Origin: Pseudophaeobacter arcticus DSM 23566
Lineage (GTDB): Bacteria > Pseudomonadota > Alphaproteobacteria > Rhodobacterales > Rhodobacteraceae
Direction of reading: 5' to 3'
DNA length: 64,000 bases
Assembly (NCBI RefSeq): GCF_000473205.1
Contig: NZ_KI421507.1
Span: forward strand, 2,657,302 to 2,721,301
A program made the translations under genes and the position numbers. The notes under the pieces were generated by a model. That model saw only the letters and a list, made by a program, of their open reading frames with translations, was not told the DNA's origin and ran no database searches. Shown piece by piece: positions 56,002 to 64,000 of this stretch (positions are counted from its first letter, which is position 1; every line of letters starts with the position of its first letter).

Positions 56002-56320
56002 GGCCCGTCTCGGAAAGGCTCTGGGAGAGCCTTTCAGGGCCGAACGGGCGGAGCCCTGGGGGACTATGCCAAACGGGCGGAGCCCTGGGGGATCATGCCA
56101 GACGGGCAAAGCCCTGGGGGTCGGACAAAGACGACAAAAGATGCCCGTTCCAGTGCCATGTCCCGGAAAAGATATCGGCCCACCCTGAAACTCCGTTCCG
56201 CACTCCCTGAGCTCCAGTCACCAACCGCGCCGCGCCTTGGCGCGGCGCCCGGCCCAAGGGGAGAGAGGTCATCTTTGATGGCCTTGATCTGCGCGGGAGC
56301 CCCTCCTTATTTGAACACTG
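56002..56320. other. 319-bp repeat-rich gap
   Basis: Besides the 29-bp tandem repeats at 56041-56126, the stretch holds GC-rich inverted segments after the ThDP gene (AGGCTCT with AGAGCCT, 56021-56036). No gene was found; frames across the repeats translate to low-complexity peptides. Confidence 0.6.
56041..56126. repeat. Three tandem copies of a 29-bp unit
   Basis: Units beginning at 56041, 56070 and 56099 share ACGGGC-(GG/AA)-AGCCCTGGGGG with few differences. They lie just after the ThDP-enzyme gene stop. Confidence 0.85.
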
Positions 56321-57217
56321 TCAGTCCACACAATAGGGCGCCAGTTCCGACTGCAAAAGCGCCAGAAACTCTTGCCCGATTGAAGACAGCGGTCGCGCGG
56401 CAGAGGTAATCACTGCCATCTCCATCAGGATCTGCGGGCGAAAACAGCGCGAGACAAAGCCGCCCTCCTTGTCAAAATCCAGCACAAAGGGATCCAGCAA
56501 GGCCACGCCCATTCCCTCTTTGACAAAGCTCAGCAGGTTCTTGAACAACTGCGCATGAACCCGCGTCTTGAGCGGCACCCCCGCCTGTACAAAGGCTTCG
56601 CGAATGTTCCGGTGGGTGATGTGATCAGGCCCCATGACCAGAAATGGCGCACCTTCCAAGAGCGCCGGGGTAAGAACCTCATGTTGCGCCAGCGGGCTGT
56701 CAGCGGGAAGCGCCAGGGATGTTTCAACCCGGATAGGATAGGCCTGCAGCCCATCATGCAGCAGCGGCGTTTCGCAGATACCAATTTCAAACAGGCCCGA
56801 GATCACCCATTCCTGGATCTTCGATGAATACTGCGACTGGAACGAGATCGACATATCCGGCCGGTCGCGGGCGAATTTGGCAATCAGCTTTGGCATAAAC
56901 CCAAAGGACATCGAATGCTGCGAGGCCACCTGCAGCTGCCCTGCCTGCTTGTTCTGCAGATCAATCACTGCATGGGTCACGTGATCAAAGCCACGCACCA
57001 CCGTATCAATCTCACGAAACAACAGATTGGCTTCTGGCGTCGCCCGCAACCGGCCGCGATCACGCTCAAACAATTTGAACCGGGTCTGCCGTTCCAACTG
57101 ATGCAAAAGGTTTGAGACCGCAGGCTGGGAAATTCCCAAAAGTGCAGCCGCGCCGGTCACTGTTCCGGTCTCAATCACCGAATGAAACGCCTGTAACTGT
57201 CTAAAACGTAGGTTCAT
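56321..57217 (-). CDS. LysR family transcriptional regulator
   Basis: A 298-residue regulator. The helix-turn-helix covers about residues 5-63 (QLQAFHSVIETGTVTGAAAL, then GISQPAVSNLLHQLERQ), followed by a linker helix and the two-lobe effector domain to the C-terminus. AGAGGG precedes the ATG. It is divergent from the oxidase/TRAP operon and probably activates it when a substrate is present. A 7-bp inverted repeat lies in the gap. Confidence 0.92.
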   Translation of the reverse strand: MNLRFRQLQAFHSVIETGTVTGAAALLGISQPAVSNLLHQLERQTRFKLFERDRGRLRATPEANLLFREIDTVVRGFDHVTHAVIDLQNKQAGQLQVASQHSMSFGFMPKLIAKFARDRPDMSISFQSQYSSKIQEWVISGLFEIGICETPLLHDGLQAYPIRVETSLALPADSPLAQHEVLTPALLEGAPFLVMGPDHITHRNIREAFVQAGVPLKTRVHAQLFKNLLSFVKEGMGVALLDPFVLDFDKEGGFVSRCFRPQILMEMAVITSAARPLSSIGQEFLALLQSELAPYCVD

Positions 57218-57228
57218 GCGCCCTCTGT

Positions 57229-57274
57229 ATCATTTTTTGTTATGGAGCGCATCGATAATTATATTTGAAATGAT
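57229..57274. promoter_or_regulatory. Candidate LysR binding region
   Basis: ATCATTT (57229-57235) and AAATGAT (57268-57274) are perfect inverted arms around a 32-bp spacer that contains the palindrome ATAATTAT (57255-57262). The overall span suits a LysR tetramer footprint near its own promoter. No better site was seen in the 189-bp gap. Confidence 0.35.
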
Positions 57275-57406
57275 GTGACTGACTGGGCATGGTCAGCAAA
57301 CGATCTGTGCTTTTTGCAGCATGTCCCAAGGGGCTGGGCAGGCGATTTTTGCAACGCCCTGCTGCTGATACCTGCACAACCAACAGGACAACCAAAGCGA
57401 CGTTGA

Positions 57407-58648
57407 ATGAAAACAGAACACATCATCATTGTTGGCGCTGGCATTGTGGGCGCCGCCACTGCGCTCTGGCTGAAACGTGCCGGATACAACGTCACCCTGA
57501 TTGACAAAGGAGAGCCCGGCATGGGCGCCTCCTACGGCAATGGCTGTCTGCTGGCCAGCTGCGCCATGGTGCCGGTGACCACGCCAGGGTTGCTCTCCAA
57601 GGGGCCAAAATATCTGTTGGACCCAAAGTTTCCGCTGTTCATGCGTTGGGGCTACACACCAAGGCTGTTGCCCTGGCTGATAAAGTACCTGTCACATGCC
57701 AATGACAACGACACCCGCCGCATTGCAAAATCTCTTACCCATATTGTTGGTGACAGTGTCGAACAGCATCAGGCCCTGACCGCCGACACCCCAGCTGCAA
57801 AATGGATCAAAGAGACCAATTACAACTTTGCCTACAAGGACCGCGCAGCCTTTGAGGAAGATGCCTATGTCTGGGAGCTGCGCCGCGAGGCGGGGTTCAT
57901 ACCAGAGATCATCGAGGGCGCGGCGGTTCAGGAGTACGAGCCGATCCTGGGCAAGAACACTTCCCTTCTGGCGGTGAACAAAAACCACGGTTTTATCCTA
58001 AACCCCGCCAACTACGTCAAAGATCTGGTCAAACTCCTGGTCGAAATGGGCGGCAGCTTTGTCCAGGCGGAAGTGAAGGATTTCGACCTCAGCGGTGGCC
58101 GCATTTCTGCGGTAGACACTGACCAGGGGCGCTTTGACTGTGACAAGGTGGTGATTTCTGCCGGGATCTGGTCCAAGCCCCTGATGCAGAAACTGGGCCT
58201 CAAGGTGCCGATGGAAGCAGAACGGGGCTATCACATTCTGTTCAAATCCCCCAGCATCACCCCACGCTATCCGATGATGGTGGCGGCCGGCAAATTTGTC
58301 GCCACCCCGATGGATCAGGGCCTGCGCTGCGCCGGTGTTGTGGAATTTGGTGGCTTGGATGAAACCCCGTCCAAGGCGCCCCTGGCGCTGCTTCGACGCA
58401 CGGTGGCAGAGACCTTCCCGCAGATGCAGGCCGTTGAGGAGGAAGAATGGCTCGGCTTTCGCCCCGCCCCGACCGACAGCCTGCCACTGATTGGCGAGGT
58501 CGCCGGCTCGGGCGTCTTTACCGCCTTTGGCCACCACCATATTGGCCTGACCGGCGGCGCAAAAACGGGGCGTATGGTGGCCAGTCTGATTTCCGGCCAG
58601 CCCATGAACCTTGACATGCGTCCCTTTGAACCGGATCGTTTTGCCTAA
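57407..58648 (+). CDS. FAD-dependent D-amino-acid dehydrogenase-like oxidoreductase (DadA family)
   Basis: A 413-residue DAO-type flavoenzyme. The FAD motif is HIIIVGAGIVGAATALWLKR (about 5-24), with GASYGNGCLLA nearby and the C-terminal HHHIGLTGGAKTGRMVASLI flavin contact. The DadA family oxidises D-amino acids, hydroxyproline or related amines, feeding electrons to quinone. The Shine-Dalgarno is weak (AGCGACG). The first gene of the LysR-linked operon, it sits 94 bases before the TRAP binding protein gene. Confidence 0.85.
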   Translation: MKTEHIIIVGAGIVGAATALWLKRAGYNVTLIDKGEPGMGASYGNGCLLASCAMVPVTTPGLLSKGPKYLLDPKFPLFMRWGYTPRLLPWLIKYLSHANDNDTRRIAKSLTHIVGDSVEQHQALTADTPAAKWIKETNYNFAYKDRAAFEEDAYVWELRREAGFIPEIIEGAAVQEYEPILGKNTSLLAVNKNHGFILNPANYVKDLVKLLVEMGGSFVQAEVKDFDLSGGRISAVDTDQGRFDCDKVVISAGIWSKPLMQKLGLKVPMEAERGYHILFKSPSITPRYPMMVAAGKFVATPMDQGLRCAGVVEFGGLDETPSKAPLALLRRTVAETFPQMQAVEEEEWLGFRPAPTDSLPLIGEVAGSGVFTAFGHHHIGLTGGAKTGRMVASLISGQPMNLDMRPFEPDRFA

Positions 58649-58695
58649 CGCCTGTTAGGCCCCCAATTCCAAACAAACCGGCAAAGACAAGCCGG
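58643..58695 (+). terminator. Two intercistronic hairpins after the oxidase gene
   Basis: GCCTAAC-GCCT-GTTAGGC (58643-58660) overlaps the oxidase stop codon. CCGGC-AAAGACAA-GCCGG (58678-58695) follows. Neither has a T-run, so they may set mRNA processing or attenuation before the binding-protein gene. Confidence 0.4.
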
Positions 58696-58742
58696 CAATA
58701 GCAAGCTGAAAAACAGCACCACCAACCTCCAGGGAGATTACC

Positions 58743-59723
58743 ATGACATCTAAAACTTCTATCAAAATGGCCTTTACAGCCTCGGCGCTGGCGTTTGCCG
58801 CCTCAGGCGCTGTGGCGGAAAGCTGGGATATGCCAATGGCCTATTCCGCATCCAATTATCACTCAGAGATGGGGGTTGTTTTTGCCGATAAGGTCCGCGA
58901 CTACACTGGCGGCGATATTGACATCACCGTGCATCCCGGTGGCTCCCTGTTCAAGGGTGGCGAGATCAAACGCGCGGTGCAGACCGGCCAGGCCCCGATT
59001 GGTGAACGCTTCATGTCCGCCCATGCCAATGAGGCGCCGTTGCTGGGCTGGGATAACCTGCCCTTTATTGCCACCACCTATGCCGACAACGAAAAGCTCT
59101 GGCATGCCGCAAAAGACCGGGTGAATAGTCAGCTTGGCGAGCTGAACCTTGTTGCGCTTTATACCTGCCCCTGGCCAGGCCAGGGCTTTTACTTCAACAA
59201 AGAGGTCTCCTCCTCTGCCGACACCCAGGGCGTCAAGTTCCGCAGCTACAACACCGCAACAGCAACCTTTGCCGAAGAACTGGGCATGATCCCGGTACAG
59301 GTCGAAGCCGCCGAGTTGAGCCAGGCACTGGCCACCGGCGTTGCCGAGGCATTCATCTCGTCGGGCTCGACCGGGTATGACCGCAAGGTCTGGGAAAACC
59401 TGAGCCATTATTACAAGGTCAACGCCTGGCTGCCACGCAACTATGTCATCGTCAACAAACAGGTCTGGGAAGACCTGAGCCCCGAGACCCAGGCCCAGGT
59501 GCAAAAGGCCGCCGACGAGACCGGGGCCGCCTGCGCTGCCAAATCCGAAGAGCTGGCCAACTGGTACTTTGAACAACTGTCAGACAATGGCATGACCGTG
59601 GCTGACGCAGGCCCCGAATTCCTCGCCGAGCTGCAGGAAATTGGCACCAAGATGACAGCCGAATGGCTGGCAGCAGCCGGTGACGACGGCCAGGCCATTC
59701 TGGACGCCTATAACGCCAAATAA
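58743..59723 (+). CDS. TRAP transporter substrate-binding protein (DctP family)
   Basis: A 326-residue exported protein with a signal peptide (MTSKTSIKMAFTASALAFAA, cleaved near AVAES). The DctP fold shows in VRDYTGGDIDITVHPGGSLF, LVALYTCPWPGQGFYFNKEV and GVKFRSYNTATATFAEELGM, which includes the conserved Arg for carboxylate binding. AGGGAG precedes the ATG. The likely ligand is an organic or amino acid; the paired oxidase suggests an amino-acid derivative. Confidence 0.93.
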   Translation: MTSKTSIKMAFTASALAFAASGAVAESWDMPMAYSASNYHSEMGVVFADKVRDYTGGDIDITVHPGGSLFKGGEIKRAVQTGQAPIGERFMSAHANEAPLLGWDNLPFIATTYADNEKLWHAAKDRVNSQLGELNLVALYTCPWPGQGFYFNKEVSSSADTQGVKFRSYNTATATFAEELGMIPVQVEAAELSQALATGVAEAFISSGSTGYDRKVWENLSHYYKVNAWLPRNYVIVNKQVWEDLSPETQAQVQKAADETGAACAAKSEELANWYFEQLSDNGMTVADAGPEFLAELQEIGTKMTAEWLAAAGDDGQAILDAYNAK

Positions 59724-59741
59724 CCTCACGACCTCTCACCT

Positions 59742-59778
59742 GACGGCTCCTGCTTTTACCGGGTAGGGGCCGTCTTTT
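59742..59778 (+). terminator. Attenuator-like hairpin between the TRAP P and Q genes
   Basis: GACGGCTCCT and AGGGGCCGTC form a 10-bp stem with one mismatch, followed by TTTTAT, 18 bases after the dctP stop. It would lower transcription of the membrane genes relative to the binding protein. Confidence 0.65.
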
Positions 59779-59795
59779 ATGACCACATTTGGGGG

Positions 59796-60515
59796 ATGGG
59801 CATGCGTGACTGGCAACCGTTTCTGGGCCTGCCGCTCTGGGCTTGGCTTTTTGTTATTCCAACCGTTTTGGCACTAACCTGTCTGGCTGCACCGGCTCCA
59901 ATGGGCCGTGCTCTGCGGCCACTGCAGGCCCTGCTGGATCGGATCTATCTGTCTGCAGGTGTGTTGGCCGCAGTCTGCATGATCACCATCCTGCTGCTGA
60001 TCGTCGCCCAGATGGGCGCCCGCTGGAGCAACCTGACCTTCCCAGGCTCCACCGAATATGCAGGCTATGCCATGGCGGCGACCTCTTTTTTTGCCTTGGC
60101 CCATGCGCTAACCCGTGGCGCCCATATCCGGGTGTCGATCTTTCTCAACATGGGGCATCACTTTGGCCTGTGGCTGGATGCATTCGCCATGTGGATCGCA
60201 GCCATCACCGCAACCTATTTTGCCCGTTTTGCCATCAAGACCAATATCATGTCCGAGATGCTGAATGACCGCACCCAGGGGCAGGACTTTACCCCGGAGT
60301 GGCTGATCGCCGTCTTCAAGATGTTTGTCACCGCCCCCGCTCACTGGGGCAAGCTTTGGGCCGAAACCGGGTCTGACTGGGTCTATACCCCGGTCTGGCT
60401 GCCACAGCTGCCAATGTCGATCGGCACCGTGCTGCTGGCGCTGGCGCTGTGGGACTATCTGTGTCGCCTGCTGATCACCCGCCGGGCCAGCATTACTTCG
60501 GAGGCCGTGGAATAA
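59796..60515 (+). CDS. TRAP transporter small permease (DctQ family)
   Basis: A 239-residue membrane protein with about four hydrophobic segments. It includes RWSNLTFPGSTEYAGYAMAA and ALAHALTRGAHIRVSI, features of DctQ proteins. It is longer than common DctQ (about 170) through an N-terminal segment and a 50-residue loop. ATG 59796 or 59802 are both possible. Its stop overlaps the DctM start (TAATG). Confidence 0.92.
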   Translation: MGMRDWQPFLGLPLWAWLFVIPTVLALTCLAAPAPMGRALRPLQALLDRIYLSAGVLAAVCMITILLLIVAQMGARWSNLTFPGSTEYAGYAMAATSFFALAHALTRGAHIRVSIFLNMGHHFGLWLDAFAMWIAAITATYFARFAIKTNIMSEMLNDRTQGQDFTPEWLIAVFKMFVTAPAHWGKLWAETGSDWVYTPVWLPQLPMSIGTVLLALALWDYLCRLLITRRASITSEAVE

Positions 60516-61831
60516 TGGGCGAGATCTATACAACCCTTATCTTTGTTTTTGTGCTCTTTGCCCTGCTGGGCAGTTCCGTCTGGATTGGTCTGGCGCTGAT
60601 GGGCGTCGCCTGGTTTGGCATGGAGCTGTTCACCACCCGCCCCGCCGGGGACGCGATGATCACCACCATCTGGACCGGAGCCTCCAGCTGGACCCTGACG
60701 GCGCTGCCGCTGTTCATCTGGATGGGTGAGATCCTCTATCGCACCCGCCTGTCACAGGACATGTTTCGCGGCCTTGCCCCCTGGATGCGCTGGCTGCCTG
60801 GCGGGTTGCTGCACACCAATATTGCCGGCTGCACCATCTTTGCCGCCGTGTCCGGCTCATCCGCAGCAACCCTGACCACCGTCGGCAAGATGTCGATCCC
60901 CGAGCTGCGCAAACGCGGCTACCCGGAATATATGATCGTTGGCACCCTGGCGGGAGCCGCAACGCTGGGGCTGATGATTCCGCCCTCGCTGACGCTGATC
61001 GTCTATGGCGTGTCGATCAATGAATCGATTACCAAGCTGTTCATGGCCGGCATTTTCCCCGGACTGGTGCTGGCCAGCCTGTTCATGGCCTATATCATCG
61101 GCTGGCATTTCTTTGCCAAAGACCAGCGTCCCGAACCAGAGCCCGCCATGTCCTTTGGGGAAATGATGTCAGAGAGCCGGTTTCTGATCCCGGTGCTGAC
61201 GCTGGTCACCGTGGTGATCGGTTCGATGTATCTAGGCCTTGCCACCGCCACCGAGGCCGCTGCGGTAGGCGTGCTTGGTGCCTTGACGCTGGCACTGTTT
61301 CAGGGCTCGCTGGGCTGGTCCACCTTTACCGAGTCATTGATGGGCGCCACGCGTACCTCTGCAATGATTGCGCTGATCCTGATGGGAGCGTCGTTCCTAT
61401 CGCTGTCCATGGGCTTTACCGGATTGCCCCGGGCGCTTGCAGCCTGGATCGACCAGATGAACCTGTCACCGCTGGTACTGATTGTGGCGCTCACCCTGTT
61501 TTACGTGGTGTTGGGCATGTTCCTGGATGGGATTTCTTCGGTGGTGCTGACCATGGCCATCGTTGAGCCGATGATCCGTCAGGCCGGTATTGATGTGATC
61601 TGGTTTGGCATCTTCATCGTGGTGGTCGTTGAAATGGCCCAGGTGACGCCGCCAATTGGGTTCAACCTCTTTGTGCTGCAAAGCATGACCCGCCACGAGA
61701 TCTCCTATATTGCCAAGACCGCGATCCCCATGGTCGGCCTGATGCTGGTGATGGTGGTGATCCTGGTCGCCTGGCCCGAGCTGGCAACATGGCTCCCCAA
61801 TAATCTGCGCAGCGGACCAGCTGGCGGGTAA
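60515..61831 (+). CDS. TRAP transporter large permease (DctM family)
   Basis: A 438-residue membrane protein with about twelve hydrophobic segments. The family stretches are GCTIFAAVSGSSAATLTTVG, MIPPSLTLIVYGVSINESIT and EMAQVTPPIGFNLFVLQSMT. The start at 60515 is fixed by GGAGG and the one-base overlap with DctQ. It forms the sodium-driven translocator with DctQ. The BASS-like gene starts four bases after its stop. Confidence 0.95.
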   Translation: MGEIYTTLIFVFVLFALLGSSVWIGLALMGVAWFGMELFTTRPAGDAMITTIWTGASSWTLTALPLFIWMGEILYRTRLSQDMFRGLAPWMRWLPGGLLHTNIAGCTIFAAVSGSSAATLTTVGKMSIPELRKRGYPEYMIVGTLAGAATLGLMIPPSLTLIVYGVSINESITKLFMAGIFPGLVLASLFMAYIIGWHFFAKDQRPEPEPAMSFGEMMSESRFLIPVLTLVTVVIGSMYLGLATATEAAAVGVLGALTLALFQGSLGWSTFTESLMGATRTSAMIALILMGASFLSLSMGFTGLPRALAAWIDQMNLSPLVLIVALTLFYVVLGMFLDGISSVVLTMAIVEPMIRQAGIDVIWFGIFIVVVVEMAQVTPPIGFNLFVLQSMTRHEISYIAKTAIPMVGLMLVMVVILVAWPELATWLPNNLRSGPAGG

Positions 61832-61835
61832 CACA

Positions 61836-62774
61836 GTGATAGGCCTGCTGAATATTGTGGCCCGCCATGGGCGGGCTGCAATGGTGCTTGGACTGCTGGC
61901 AGGATTTGCCCTGCCGCACCTGGCCGCAATACTAAAACCCTGGTTGCCAGAGATGGTGGCCGGCCTGTTGTTTCTGACCGCGTTTCGCATTGGCGCGTCG
62001 CGCGCCCTGGGTGGGCTGCGCGATGGCATCTCCAGTCTCAAGGCCGTTGTGGTCTTGCAAATGGCCCTGCCGCTGGGAGCGCTGGTCTGTTTTGCCGGGC
62101 TGGGGCTGCTGGCTACGCCGCTGGCCATTGCCGTGATCCTGATGCTGTCGGCGCCCTCCCTGACCGGCAGCCCCAATATCACCCTGTTGATGGGGCATGC
62201 ACCTGAACCCGCCTTTCGGTTGATGATCCTTGGCACCGCCCTGATGCCATTGACGGTTTTGCCGGTATTGTTGCTGCTGCCCGAGCTCGGCGATCTTAAA
62301 TCGGTTCTGCATGCTTCACTGCGACTGACCGGCACCATCGCCCTGACGGTTGGGCTGGCTTTTTTCTGTCGGCACTGGCTCGCACGCGATCTGAATGAGC
62401 GCATGGGCCGCGCTGTAGATGGGGTCACCATTCTGGCGCTGGTGGTGATCGTGATAGGTCTGATGGCGGCCCTGGGCCCGGCTCTGCATAGCGCGCCCTG
62501 GCCTGTCGCTCAGTGGATGCTGTTGGCCCTGAGCCTCAACTTTGGCCTGCAATATGCCTGCTTTCGCTGGCTGATGTGGCGCGGAGCATTCCAAATCGCA
62601 GCGCCCTGCTCTGTGGTGGCTGGAAACCGGAACTTTGCGCTGTTTCTCATCGCCCTGCCCGCCAGCACCACGGATCCGCTGCTGATCTTTCTTGGATGTT
62701 ATCAAGTCCCGATGTATTTAACCGCTTTTGTCATGCGACCGATCTACGCAAGAGCCCTGACCACGGCCCCGTGA
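61836..62774 (+). CDS. BASS (bile acid:sodium symporter)-like permease
   Basis: A 312-residue protein with about nine hydrophobic segments. Two broken-helix motifs appear: the first half has LSAPSLTGSPNITLLMGHAP, the second has CSVVAGNRNFALFLIALPAS, resembling the sodium-site and crossover of the BASS family. It starts at a GTG four bases after the DctM stop, so it is translated from the same mRNA. A second permease inside a TRAP operon is unusual. It may export a product or import a second substrate. Confidence 0.75.
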   Translation: MIGLLNIVARHGRAAMVLGLLAGFALPHLAAILKPWLPEMVAGLLFLTAFRIGASRALGGLRDGISSLKAVVVLQMALPLGALVCFAGLGLLATPLAIAVILMLSAPSLTGSPNITLLMGHAPEPAFRLMILGTALMPLTVLPVLLLLPELGDLKSVLHASLRLTGTIALTVGLAFFCRHWLARDLNERMGRAVDGVTILALVVIVIGLMAALGPALHSAPWPVAQWMLLALSLNFGLQYACFRWLMWRGAFQIAAPCSVVAGNRNFALFLIALPASTTDPLLIFLGCYQVPMYLTAFVMRPIYARALTTAP

Positions 62775-62779
62775 CAGAC

Positions 62780-62834
62780 AGTTTACAGGCAGTTTACAGG
62801 CTGTTTTCAGGTTGTTTACAGGTTGTTTACAGGG
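62780..62834. repeat. Five tandem copies of an 11-bp unit
   Basis: Units AGTTTACAGGC (twice), TGTTTTCAGGT, TGTTTACAGGT and TGTTTACAGGG follow each other without gaps, between two convergent genes. The period equals about one helical turn. Confidence 0.9.
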
Positions 62835-62837
62835 CCA

Positions 62838-63623
62838 CTAGCCGGGGAAAATGCGCGCCATCTCTGCGTCGAATTTGGCCCAGCTGAGCACCGCCCGATT
62901 GCCCGCCAACCCGTGATAATAGGATTTCCCACTTGGCGTCGGCAGCCCGGCCCAGATCTTGGCCAGATTGTGCATGAAATCCTTGCGGCTCATGTCATCG
63001 GCCATCATCGCGCTCAGGCCCGCTTCTTCAAGCAGCTGATGCGCCAGACGGTCCTGCAGTTGAGGCGAAAACACATCGTCGCGTTTGGCACCCACATGAT
63101 CGGCAAGACGTTTCAGCGTCGCGGGAATAAACTGGTAGCGGCCAATGGCATGTTGTTGCCCCGGGGTGCGGGCGATCCAGTCGTAGATCTCACCCAGGGT
63201 CATTGCGGTTGGGCGCTTGTTCGGCTTGACAGCAGCCGCATGTTGCACCGCATCATACTGCGCCCCGCCGGCCTCGGCGCTGGCGATCAGCTGCATCAGC
63301 TTTGCCACCGCCCCTTTGGCCACTGCTCCTTTGGCCACGCCCCGTGGCAGCGCCCGGAACAGACTGGTGCCGCGACGATCCGCAAACAGGCTGGCAAGAT
63401 TGGCCTGCACCGCCTCCATCTCGGCCTCCAGCCCCTGTGGAGCTGGATTGGCCGTCAACACAGAAACCGGGCTATGGCGCGCCAACACAGGCTGCACCGC
63501 TGAATTTCCCTGGCCAAAGAAATCCTCATTCACAATGGAAAACCGCTCTGTGGCGCCGCATTGCACCGCGCTGAGTGCAAGAACGATATAGGTTAGAGGC
63601 AAAGCCAAGCAGGTTTTGTTCAT
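62838..63623 (-). CDS. Exported lysozyme-like (muramidase-type) protein
   Basis: A 261-residue protein with a signal peptide (MNKTCLALPLTYIVLALSAV, ending near CGA). The C-terminal half resembles phage-type lysozyme/muramidase: ASAEAGGAQYDAVQHAAA (with a candidate Glu), LGEIYDWIARTPGQQHAIGR and YQFIPATLKRLADHVG. An AKGA-VAKGAVAK repeat lies before it. It probably acts on peptidoglycan. The start at 63623 has AAGG upstream; the long frame above it looks non-coding. Confidence 0.75.
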   Translation of the reverse strand: MNKTCLALPLTYIVLALSAVQCGATERFSIVNEDFFGQGNSAVQPVLARHSPVSVLTANPAPQGLEAEMEAVQANLASLFADRRGTSLFRALPRGVAKGAVAKGAVAKLMQLIASAEAGGAQYDAVQHAAAVKPNKRPTAMTLGEIYDWIARTPGQQHAIGRYQFIPATLKRLADHVGAKRDDVFSPQLQDRLAHQLLEEAGLSAMMADDMSRKDFMHNLAKIWAGLPTPSGKSYYHGLAGNRAVLSWAKFDAEMARIFPG

Positions 63624-63917
63624 ATCAGCCTTCTGTCTGAAACTGCGGTCTTTCACAAAATAGCCCCGCGGAATTGAGATTTCCTTTACCGCGTTCCTTT
63701 TGGTCGCAACCTGCTGGCCCGATGTTCGAGAATGGCGGCTCAGAACAGCAAAGATCGCCCCTCGCTCGGCTGTTGCAGCCGAAAACCTACGGCGATATCG
63801 TGAGGCACAGCCGAATTGCAACGGCGTTAGGGTCTTGGCTGCAGATGCGCTGACAACAGGACATGCAGCCAATGCAGAGCACCTAATCTCGGCCCCCAAA
63901 GCCCCCGGAGTGTGGCA

Positions 63918-64000
63918 ATGATCCTTTGTTGCGGTGACGCTTTGATCGACATGATCCCGATGACATCAAAGCCGGGCACCGAAGCCTATGTGCCAAGACC
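63918..64000 (+). CDS. PfkB family carbohydrate kinase, 5' end only
   Basis: Twenty-seven codons before the window edge begin MILCCGDALIDMIP, the characteristic first strand of fructokinase/ribokinase-type PfkB kinases, followed by a PGTEAYVP segment. CCGGAG lies eight bases upstream. The rest lies outside the window, so the substrate cannot be assigned. Confidence 0.8.
   Translation, partial: MILCCGDALIDMIPMTSKPGTEAYVPR

Noticed and set aside
63700..63921. A 73-codon plus-strand frame overlapping the PfkB start.
   Set aside because: It overlaps the well-supported kinase ATG in another frame and has no recognisable features.

Overview
The window reads as a chromosomal stretch of a marine alphaproteobacterium of the Rhodobacteraceae (Roseobacter group). 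This is an inference from content: GC-rich coding sequence, ABC and TRAP uptake systems, a BetI-type TetR regulator near a dimethylglycine/sarcosine dehydrogenase-like enzyme, a Hint-domain protein, an RTX metalloprotease, a monomeric isocitrate dehydrogenase, and the SPOR protein/dacC/tmk/holB/TatD/MBL housekeeping block. No prophage, insertion sequence, CRISPR array or rRNA was seen. There is one tRNA gene, tRNA-Ser(UGA).

Layout. 0-4.5 kb: an Lrp-type regulator, a secreted PA14-like protein, rpsD with its own promoter and long leader, a Hint-domain protein and an LpxR-like lipid A deacylase. 4.9-13.5 kb: a BetI-type TetR gene divergent from a complete polar amino-acid ABC operon, then a large FAD/GcvT fusion enzyme and a GlcD/D-lactate dehydrogenase-type FAD oxidase. 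13.7-17.3 kb: gamma-glutamyltransferase, a 2-hydroxyacid dehydrogenase and an SH3 protein. 17.3-21.1 kb: an SbcCD/YhaNO-like nuclease-ATPase pair. 21.3-24.7 kb: GntR plus a NMT1/SsuA-type ABC importer. 24.8-34.9 kb: glycosyltransferase, monomeric Icd, a chemoreceptor, a MocR regulator, an alpha/beta hydrolase and a small exported protein.

35-45 kb: a serralysin-type RTX metalloprotease, a 977-residue DUF2339 membrane protein, a VOC protein, then a possible sensory group (chemoreceptor, orphan periplasmic binding protein, single-domain response regulator). 45.5-51.5 kb: tRNA-Ser and the tightly packed SPOR-dacC-tmk-holB-tatD-MBL block. 51.6-56 kb: an AEC transporter, then a GntR/two-cysteine racemase-like pair divergent from a thiamine-diphosphate enzyme, with a perfect 14-bp palindrome between them. 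56.3-62.8 kb: LysR divergent from an operon with a DadA-like oxidase, a full TRAP transporter and a BASS-like permease. The window ends with a lysozyme-like protein and the first 27 codons of a PfkB sugar kinase.

The best candidates for undescribed biology are two metabolic clusters of unknown substrate (52.6-56.0 kb and 56.3-62.8 kb). Each has its own regulator and a candidate operator. The chemoreceptor/orphan-SBP/REC group at 41-45 kb comes next. Nothing in the window amounts to a demonstrably new system. Functions come from motifs and family resemblance read by eye; no database search was run.
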